Below, piece after piece: positions 57,061 to 64,000 of a DNA stretch of 64,000 nucleotides (within the stretch, counting starts at the first letter, position 1; every line of letters starts with the position of its first letter). The notes under the pieces were generated by a model, which saw only the letters and a program-made list of their open reading frames with translations, ran no database searches and was not told the DNA's origin. The position numbers and the translations under genes were made by a program. Source of the DNA: Balaenoptera acutorostrata. Taxonomy: Eukaryota > Chordata > Mammalia > Artiodactyla > Balaenopteridae. The stretch spans positions 38,066,269 to 38,130,268 of the forward strand of contig NC_080075.1 in assembly GCF_949987535.1 (NCBI RefSeq). Reading direction: 5' to 3'.

Positions 57061-57104
57061 AAAAGACTGTTTTAAACTTTAAACACCACTGGGAGCCTTA
57101 GATG

Positions 57105-57425
57105 TTCTAGCTCAGTTGGAATTGCATTTGGCTGCATGTAATAGAAACCTGACTTTCTCATCTAGAAGGCAGTCCAGGCAGGGCTTAATGAAGCCATCAA
57201 GACTCACACTCCTTCCAGATCCTTTTGTCCTCATGGTCCTAAAATGGCTGCTCAACCTCAGGCATTAAGCCTGTGTTCCAAGCAGAAAGAAGGGGAAGGG
57301 CAAAGGGCAAGAGTCATTTGCCAAGCCTCCTCCTTTTTATCAGAAAAATAATTGTTTTCTGAAAAGCCTTACCCATTAGGCTAAAAACTACAACTCATTG
57401 GCCAGGATTGGGGATACGAATATCT
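57105..57425 (+). mobile_element. ancient interspersed repeat, family A copy 3
   Basis: 'aattgcatttggctgcatgt', 'cctcatggtcctaaaatggc' and 'acaactcattggccaggatt' match the family A order. The 3' 'cattggccag' block is the best-preserved part. Confidence 0.45.
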
Positions 57426-57464
57426 CACCCCATGGGTGCCTGGGGGAGATGATGTGTTTTTGTT

Positions 57465-58545
57465 TTTTTAACTTTTTGTTCGGAAATAATTTCAAACTGA
57501 TAGAAAATTTGCAAAAATAGTACAAAGGACTCCCATACACCCTTCACCCCATATTTCCAAATATTAACATTCACCACATTTACTTTATCATTTTCTCTGT
57601 TTCATGCATATTTACTCCTACATACTTCAGGATATGCTTCCTTAAAGTAAGGGTCTTCTCTCACATAACCATAATACAATGATCAAAATCAGAATATTAA
57701 CATTGATACAATGCTATTATTTAACCTACAGCTTTTGCCAATTGTCCCCCTCATGTGCTTTATCACAAAGAAAAATATATTTTCTAGTCCAGGAACCAAC
57801 CCAGAATCACACATTGCATTTTGTTGTCATGTTGCTTTAGTTTACTTTAAACTAGAAAGTTCCTCAAACTCTCTTTATCTTTCATGTCATTGACATTTTT
57901 GAAGACCGCAGGCCAGTTACTTGTACAACATGCCTTATTTGGGTCTGTCTGATGTTTTTTCATGATTCTGGTTACATATTTGTGACCAGAATCCTACAGA
58001 AGTGATGTGGTGTCCTTCTCGGGGCATCATATCAGGGGGCACATAATCTTGATATTAACTGTGATCACTTGGTTAAGGTGGTAAGGTGGTATTGGTCAGA
58101 TTTCCCTACTACAAAGTTACTATTTTACCCTTTGAAATTAAATTAATAAGAATGTGGGGGAGATGCTTGGCGACTATATCAATGTCATGTTTCTCATCAA
58201 ATTTTCACCTGGTAATTTTAGCATTCACTGATGCTCTTACCTGAAAGAATAAAAAGGTGATTGCAAAATAGTGATTTTCTAATTCTATCATTCATTCTAT
58301 AGTTTATTATTTTTCTTTTTACCCTATAGAAGAACTTTTCTTCTTCCTCCATCTATTTTTCAGTCTGAACTCATGGATTCCCAGTCTACTCAATGAGTTA
58401 AAATCAACAACCCTCTTTACATATTTGGATGCTCAAATTGTTGCAGATTAGCCTTTAGGAGCCCCTTTATAAGCTGACTTCTGTGTCTTTTGACATGTTC
58501 CCATCATTCTTTGAGCACTTTTCTTATTTGAGAGGATTGTTTTTA
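57465..58545. mobile_element. old L1M LINE segment
   Basis: 'ttcggaaataatttcaaact', 'gcaaaaatagtacaaaggac', 'tttgccaattgtccccctca' and 'tggtaattttagcattcact' match a common mammalian L1M non-coding segment. Orientation and subfamily are not resolved. No ORF remains. Confidence 0.6.
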
Positions 58546-58911
58546 AAAGGGCACATTAACACCTTGATAAAATCAGGCTTCTGTTCGTAAGGAGCAAGAG
58601 GAGAGATGGAGATTGTGTGGGCAACCAGTTGTGTCTACCACACCTAGCCCCTCACCATCCAAGAGCTGGTGGCTTGAATCCAGGCGGACAACCTGGATTC
58701 TAGCAAAACAACTTTGTTCTTGCTTTGTTCTAACAAAACAACTTTGTGCCCACATTCCAAAAAGAGCCTCGAGGCCATGTAATTCCATCCATTCATTTCC
58801 TCACTGTCATCCTTTACCACCATCCAAAATGAGTACTCCTAGGGCCAGGGCCCTGTGTTGCACAACTCCAGGGTTGCCATTCATACTGTAGACTATGAGT
58901 GACCTACCAGA
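58546..58911. other. low-copy DNA with a 30-bp tandem duplication
   Basis: A unit starting at 58700 (ctagcaaaacaactttgttc...) repeats from 58730 (ctaacaaaacaactttgt...), about 1.6 copies with one substitution near the start. Confidence 0.5.
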
Positions 58912-59180
58912 GCAGGGGCCGGCAAAGTTTTTCTATAAAGGGCCAGATAGTAAATACTTTCAGCTTGTGCGTGCCACTCAGTCTTTGCTGCAACTACCCA
59001 ACTCGGCCACTGAAGTGTGAAGGCAGCCACAGACAATAGGTAAATGAATCGGCATGGCCGTGATCCAATAAAACTTTGTTTATAAATACTGACATTGAAT
59101 TTCATATCAGTTTCATGCATTATTGGTAAGTGCAATTTTTAAAACGTAGAAACCATTTTTAGCTCGTGGGCTTTACAAAA
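58912..59180 (+). mobile_element. hAT-Charlie MER-type element (+)
   Basis: Starts 'caggggccggcaaagttttt' and continues 'aaagggccagatagtaaata', 'tccaataaaactttgtttat' and 'caaaaataggcagctgg'. It is the same family as 61214-61443, in the opposite orientation. Confidence 0.8.
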
Positions 59181-59639
59181 ATAGGCAGCTGGTTAGATAT
59201 GACCATAGTTGTCCACTCCCTGCCCTGCTCAGCCCAGAGTTATCATATGCAGTGGCCCTGCCTCCAGCTGGGTCTCTTCTCCCGTACCCTAATCTCCAAT
59301 CTGCCATCCTGCTCTGGGCTTTCTTTCCACCTTGTGCCCTCTCCTTTCTCAGGCCTTTTCCTCTAGGCCCCAGAACCTCCATTCAATTGTAAATAAACTT
59401 TTCACCTTTCACCTTTTAGCTCCTTCCTTGACTTAACAGCAAAGTGAATGTATTCCCTAAGGAACTTTCTTCCTTTGTTGAATTCTAGAAAGGATACTAC
59501 TCATTTTCCCACGCCCATGGGCATGGGAAGTGGTGTTGGCACTCTCCATATTCCTCAATCCGACTTCTAAACCTTTATTCTTCCACCCTCTGGCAAAACT
59601 CCCCCCCTTCCTTTGAAGCTCTTATCATCTGACTCTTTG
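59181..59639. other. low-copy sequence
   Basis: No gene or repeat is recognised, except a 36-bp segment (59441-59477) that is about 85% identical to 60724-60758. Confidence 0.4.
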
Positions 59640-59785
59640 AACAATAGCTAACACACAGAGAGTGAGATCCTCACAACCTCTAGGAGATAGGTACCATTAT
59701 TATCCCCTAAAGTCACACAGCAGGGCCAGGATTCTAATCCCAGCAGGCAGTGCTTACTACCAAGATGTTACATTGCCTTTTTTCT
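59640..59785 (-). mobile_element. MIR relic
   Basis: 'ggtaccattattatccccta', 'agtcacacagcagggccagg' and 'attctaatcccagcaggcag' fit MIR in - orientation. Confidence 0.75.
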
Positions 59786-59921
59786 ATGATCATGTACCAT
59801 GTGGATAACCATCCTCCATCCTCGCCTCACTATCCGTTATCAGTTTGGCACATGGGCAGAAATAGATGCATACAACTTGAGTCATTTGAAGAGGATTTAA
59901 TAGAGGAACTATTTATAAAAG

Positions 59922-60258
59922 CGTAGGTCAGGGCTTCCCTGGTGGTGCAGTGGTTGAGAATCTGCCTGCTAGTGCAGGGGACATGGGTTCGAGCCCTGGT
60001 CTGGGAGGATCCCACATGCCGCGGAGCAACTAAGCCCGTGAGCCACAACTACTGAGCTTGCACGTCTGGAGCCTGTGCTCTGCAACGGGAGAGGCCACGA
60101 TGGTGAAAGGCCCGCGCACCGCGATGAAGAGTGGCCCCTGCTTGCCACAACTGGAGAGAGCCCTCGCACAGAAACGAAGACCCAACACAACCAAAAAAAA
60201 TTTAATTAATTAAAAAAAAAAAGAATAGCTCTTTAAAAAAAAAAACAGTGTAGGTCAG
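59922..60258 (+). mobile_element. CHR-type SINE, imperfect target duplication
   Basis: Head at 59931, B box 'gggttcgagccc' at about 59986. gtaggtcag flanks it at 59923-59931 and 60250-60258, extended by partly matching bases (aaaagc versus aaacagt). The tail is interrupted (TTTAATTAATT and CTCTTT in A-runs), which suggests an older copy than those at 33, 35 and 39 kb. Confidence 0.92.
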
Positions 60259-60574
60259 TCTTCCTCAACCTTTTTTCATTATCATCCACCCTAAAGAGAA
60301 AAATTAAATCAATTTACTAATAGCTTTACTAATTAAATTAACTTAATTAATAAAACATCCAGTTCACCCCAACCCAATCCATTCTTCCGACTACAGAGGA
60401 AGTCTTCTTTCTAACTGGACTCTGTGGGTGCCTCTGGGACAGGGAACTGAAAGGCTGGAGATGGGCAAGAGGAAGACCTTTTCAGCTTTTGTTTGCTGTA
60501 CAATATTCATGTATCATCTAATTTTAAAATAAAATGTAATTTAAAAAATGGATCTAAAATGCAAATACGGTCAT
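60259..60574. other. AT-rich low-copy sequence
   Basis: No gene or repeat is recognised. Confidence 0.4.
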
Positions 60575-60955
60575 TCTTTCCCAGGCTCAAAACACTTCTG
60601 TAGCCCATCTGCCTCCAAGTTAAAATCCAAATTCGTTCACACAAGGGCCCTCAGCATACTTCTTTAGCCACATCTGCACCACTTTCCACCTTAAACCCTG
60701 TGTCCAGACATGTGAGTTACTGAAAAGTGAATGCATTCCCTAAGCAAATTTCTTCCTTGGCTGCCAGTTTGCTCATAATGCCATTTTGTATCAGGCATTT
60801 GTGTGTACTTGCAGTTTCTACATCCTAGCATGCAAAGCCTCTCCCTTCCCTCTTCACTTCTTCCTGGTGAATTCTTCTTCACTCTTCAAGGTCCAGCTAA
60901 AATAACTTCTCTGCTCTCCCGTGGGAATAGCTGCCGACCTTCTCTTCCACGCCAC
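60575..60955 (+). mobile_element. L2 LINE 3' region
   Basis: L2 order: 'tctgcctccaagttaaaatc' / 'caaattcgttcacacaaggg', 'cttcactcttcaaggtccag' and 'ctaaaataacttctctgctc'. Confidence 0.6.
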
Positions 60956-60959
60956 GGCT

Positions 60960-61550
60960 CTGGAGCCGGTGATTAAGAGCACAGGCTCTGACGTCAGACT
61001 TGTGTGTGTTCAGATCCTGGATTTGTCACATACCAGTTGGTGACTTTGGGCAAGTTATTTAACCTCAGTGCTTCAGTGTCCTTATTTGTAAAATGGAGAT
61101 TAAAATATGTAGTTCCTCTCTTAGAAGGAGAGTATTCATTCATCAAATATTTCCTATCTATTATACATCAAAACAGAAAAAAAATTCCTGCCACAGCAGA
61201 ACTTATATTAGGTTTTAGAGCAGGGGTTGGCAAACTGTAGCCCTTGTGCGAAATTGAGCCACCTGTTTTGTAAACAAAATTTTATGGGAGCATAGCCACA
61301 CCCATTCATTTATGTATTGTCTGTGGCCACTGCCATGCCGTTGTGGTTGAGATCAGTGGTTGTGACATAGATCACAGGGCCTGCAGAGCCAAAACTATTT
61401 ACCTTTAAGAAAATATTTATTGTTTAGAAAAAGGTTTTAGCCCCTGCTCTGGTGAGATTGAGTTCATATATGTAAAGTGTTTAAAATTTAAAAACATTGC
61501 CTGGCCCTTGGAATGCTCTCAGTAGATGCCAGCGTTATTAACAATATTGC
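60960..61550 (+). mobile_element. MIR split by later insertions
   Basis: The 5' half (60965-61125: 'gtgattaagagcacaggctc', 'ttgggcaagttatttaacct', 'tccttatttgtaaaatggag') and the 3' half (61445-61550: 'atatgtaaagtgtttaaaat', 'acattgcctggcccttggaa') are one MIR. An older repeat fragment (61130-61205) and a hAT element separate the halves. Confidence 0.75.
61214..61443 (-). mobile_element. hAT-Charlie MER-type element (-)
   Basis: Ends 'gagcaggggttggcaaactg' and 'ggttttagcccctgctc' are terminal inverted repeats. The interior 'ttgtaaacaaaattttatgg' and 'ttatgtattgtctgtggcca' is the reverse complement of the family at 58912. Confidence 0.82.
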
Positions 61551-62131
61551 ATACTCTTACAATAACACTTAACACAGGTACTCAGTAAAATCTTTTACTG
61601 AATAAATGAATAAACAGAGAGGTAAAGAGGAACAAGAAGTTGGGGTTGTGGAAGCTGCTGGAGGAGGATTTTCAAGAAGGTGGAAGTGGTCAGCAGGGTT
61701 AGGTGACAAATCAATATTGAAGGAAGATCGTCAGATTTAGCAATCAGATAAAGTGACCTAAACTCGGAGCAGCTTATGTGAAGTGGTGAGGACGAAAGCT
61801 AGGCTATGGTAGGTTTAGGAGGGAGTGGAAATGAGGAAGAAGAAATAGGAAAGTAGAGATTATACAGCTATGGGACAGCAAGTACTGAGATAAAAATGAA
61901 CACATTTGGTCAGAAATGACTAAACCTGAATTTTTAAAAATCTGCTAACCAAAAATATCAGGCTTGATATACTGGGGTATCTGATGGCTTTTCTGCTCAA
62001 CTCTAAGCTGCCTGGTGTTGGGTAAAACATCAATGGTTAAAATTCGAGTCCAGAACTAGAAGACAGACTTCAGGCAGAATCTTCAAGTCTGGACCATTAA
62101 AAGATTTAGATGATGTTGGTGATAATAAAGT
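61551..62131. other. family B fragment and low-copy DNA
   Basis: 61625-61860 ('gaggattttcaagaaggtgg', 'aagtggtcagcagggttagg') resembles a later part of the family B repeat. The rest is unassigned. Confidence 0.4.
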
Positions 62132-62573
62132 AATGTTTGTTTCTTTTTTCTCTTTTAAAAACAACTCTTATTATTATTATTATTTTTGTTTTATTTATTA
62201 TTTTTTTTGCTGCATTGGGTCTTTGTTGCTGTGCGCATGCTTTCTCTAGCTGCGGCGAGCAGGCGGGGGCTACTCTTTGTTGCAGGGCGCGGGCTTCTCA
62301 TTGCCGTGGCTTCTCTTGTTGCAGAGCACCGGCTCTTTGCGCGTGGGCTTCAGTGGTTGTAGCATGCAAGCTCAGTAGTTGCAGCACACAGGCCCTAGAG
62401 CGTGCGGGCTTCAGTAGTTGCGGTGTGTGGGCTCAGTAGTTGTGGTGCCCAGGCTTAGTTGCTCTGCAGCATGTGAGTTCTTCCCAGACCAGGGATCAAA
62501 CCTGTGTCCCCTGCATTGGCAGGCGGATTCTTAACCACTGTGTCACCAGGGAAGTCCAATGTTTGTTTCTTTT
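62132..62573 (-). mobile_element. CHR-type SINE, long subfamily, 16-bp target duplication
   Basis: - orientation, head at 62557. aatgtttgtttctttt flanks it at 62132-62147 and 62558-62573. At about 410 bp it is the longest SINE in the window because it holds extra 'cagtagttg' modules (62365-62450). Confidence 0.94.
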
Positions 62574-63284
62574 GTGATGTTAATCATTGTGTCATCTTAA
62601 CTGGTGTAAAATGAGAATTTCAATGCAAACAGCGATGTATATTTGCCTACAGAATATTTATTGTAATTGCAAAACAAAAACAGTACAGGCATTTTTGTTC
62701 ATTCTATAAACATGTACTGAGTACTTTGCATGCACTATGCATTCTGATATAGATATGTGTTTAGAACTTAGTTAATTTGGTCATTGCTTTCCCTATCCCC
62801 TCCAGGAATTTATGATTTAGTTGGTAAAAAAAGGCTAGTTCAAATAGGTTCAATATTTGTTATAAATGCTAAGGTACTAGTTTAGATGGGTTACAGTGGG
62901 GGCTCGAAGAATAAAATAATTTATATGAAGCTATTTTGCCAGCTGTCAACTCTTTGCCAACTATTTTTACATCTATACATGTATACATTAAGACTAAAGA
63001 GAATGATATCAACTCCTAGCTGCTTTCTGGAAAACATGTATGAGACATTTAGGATTCTGAACACATGCATATTATTACTGAGGTCTTTTTAAAGAGTCTA
63101 CAAAAGAGTATGTTTAGTATGATCTTATTTTTATTAAAGTATACACTATATTTTAGTAAAATATACACTATACATAGAGGAAAAGTCTATAAAGATACAC
63201 ATTCAGAATATTATCAGGGGTTATACCTGGGAGGTGGGATTACTGGGATATTATTTTCCTTGCTATACTTTTTTGCATTTTAAA
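62574..63284. other. AT-rich DNA with an ancient repeat fragment
   Basis: 62695-62850 belongs to the 'ttcattctataaacatgtac' group. No gene is recognised. Confidence 0.4.
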
Positions 63285-63425
63285 TTTTTTTTTTTTTTTT
63301 TCTGGCCACACTGCCCAGCATGTGGGATCCTAGTTCCCTGACCAGGGATCAAACCCATGCCACCCCCCCAACACACACACAGTGGAAGCGCGGAGTCTCA
63401 ACCACTGGACCAACAGGGCAGTCCC
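63285..63425 (-). mobile_element. older short tRNA-type SINE
   Basis: - orientation, head 'cagggcagtccc' ending about 63425, T-run tail at 63285-63301. It uses 'catgtgggatcctagttccc' and 'tgaccagggatcaaacccat', as does the copy at 49115. It is interrupted by C7 and (CA)n runs at 63364-63380. No clean target duplication was seen. Confidence 0.88.
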
Positions 63426-63789
63426 AGGGCTTACTCTTATAATCACAAATAGCAATGGAAAAAAACCATTGAGTTTTAACCACATGTTACAAGCATACAA
63501 CCTGTGTGCTTATAAGCTAGAGGTTTTTATGTTTTTTAGATTGTCAATGTTTGGTTGTTACATGAATAGCAACAAAAATTTCTTAGCCTACAAATGTTAG
63601 CAGATGACATCTCAAAGAGATGTGTCTAGGAGTTAACTCTGTTGGTTAGTCCTCTTCTGCAAGTGGCAAACCAACCAGACACCTGATGTTGAAACACTGG
63701 GATTTCCTTAAAACAGGGAGTTCTGTGCATACAATGAATGAATACACTGTGAATCACTTAGTTGGACCGCAATTAACAAGACACTGGTA
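63426..63789. other. low-copy sequence
   Basis: No gene or repeat is recognised. Confidence 0.4.
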
Positions 63790-64000
63790 AAAAGGGGCTT
63801 AAACAATAAAGATGTACTATTTCGCATAACCTGAAGTCCAGAGGTAGGTGGGTTGTAAGTCTGGTCGACTCAGTAGCTCAGCAATTCCAGGATTCTCAGT
63901 CAGCTCTCCTTTGATTTTCTTGGCATTCTTCTCTTGGTAGTGTTGAACATCACGGTCTCACACAAGAACTTCTGAGGGCAGGAGCCGGGGGTGGGGGGCG
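63790..64000 (+). mobile_element. ancient interspersed repeat, family A copy 4 (cut by window end)
   Basis: 'ggggcttaaacaataaagat', 'cataacctgaagtccagagg' and 'taggtgggttgtaagtctgg' match the 5' part of family A. The copy runs off the window end. Confidence 0.5.

Noticed and set aside
1..64000. CRISPR arrays, bacterial operons, prophage or plasmid features
   Set aside because: The sequence is vertebrate nuclear DNA full of SINE, LINE, LTR and DNA-transposon relics. No regularly spaced direct repeats of CRISPR type were seen.
1..64000. Autonomous tRNA, snRNA or microRNA genes
   Set aside because: All A-box and B-box pairs that I found belong to SINEs. I recognised no U6, 7SK, 5S or known microRNA hairpin. 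The hairpins at 33.8 and 53.2 kb are too short for microRNA precursors.

Overview
The window reads as nuclear DNA from a cetartiodactyl mammal, most likely a whale or dolphin. The main evidence is 13 copies of a tRNA-derived SINE that starts with a GGGCTTCCCTGG-type head, carries pol III A and B boxes, and ends in an AAAT- or A-rich tail. This is the CHR SINE group known from cetaceans, hippos and ruminants. I saw no ruminant BovB/Bov-A2 and no pig PRE-1 sequence, which favours cetacean (inference). There is no operon-like structure, no long open frame and no strong CpG island. The longest ATG frame is about 179 codons and looks accidental. The window is best described as intergenic or deep-intronic DNA.

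Layout. 1-15 kb holds low-copy sequence with MIR/L2 relics, ancient LTR-like pieces, three purine (GGAA/GGGA) microsatellites near 1.4, 5.5 and 9.7 kb, a small young L1 tail at 8.27 kb, and SINEs at 0.87 and 14.9 kb. 15.7-20 kb is LINE-1 territory: a decayed L1 with a recognisable reverse-transcriptase FxDD site, then an L1 3' end interrupted by a MER5A-like DNA transposon. 20-24 kb is mostly low-copy. 25-27 kb holds an L1 3' end, a near-complete Tigger (MER2-like) element and an older SINE. 28-34 kb holds a GC-richer block ending in a TATA-like box, a MaLR LTR, MIR/L2 relics, a young SINE and an L1 3' end. 35-37 kb is the most gene-like stretch. 37-50 kb has a class I-type LTR split by a SINE, many MIRs, an L2 and further SINEs. 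50-58 kb has MaLR and ERV LTRs, an L1 3' end, a Tigger element inside a MIR and a long old L1. 58-64 kb has two hAT relics, MIR/L2 and three more SINEs.

Most gene-like signal: at 36029-36111 an 83-nt segment has a good 3' splice site behind a 133-nt AG-free, pyrimidine-rich tract. It is open in only one frame, which encodes an acidic helix-like stretch, an Arg-Lys pair and a Cys-x7-Cys loop (CWYFNAFKCF). About 0.9 kb upstream lies a second possible exon with a hydrophobic, signal-like segment and a KKRRK site. I do not recognise the family and the linking donor is weak, so both remain hypotheses.

Other notable structures are hairpins and short local duplications inside retroelements (33.8, 53.2, 17.8, 43.7 and 58.7 kb), a 26-bp exact repeat shared between 53.2 and 54.5 kb, several nested insertions that give a relative chronology, and a G-quadruplex-capable purine tract at 5.5 kb. 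Repeat family names come from memory of consensus sequences, and boundaries are approximate unless target-site duplications are given.
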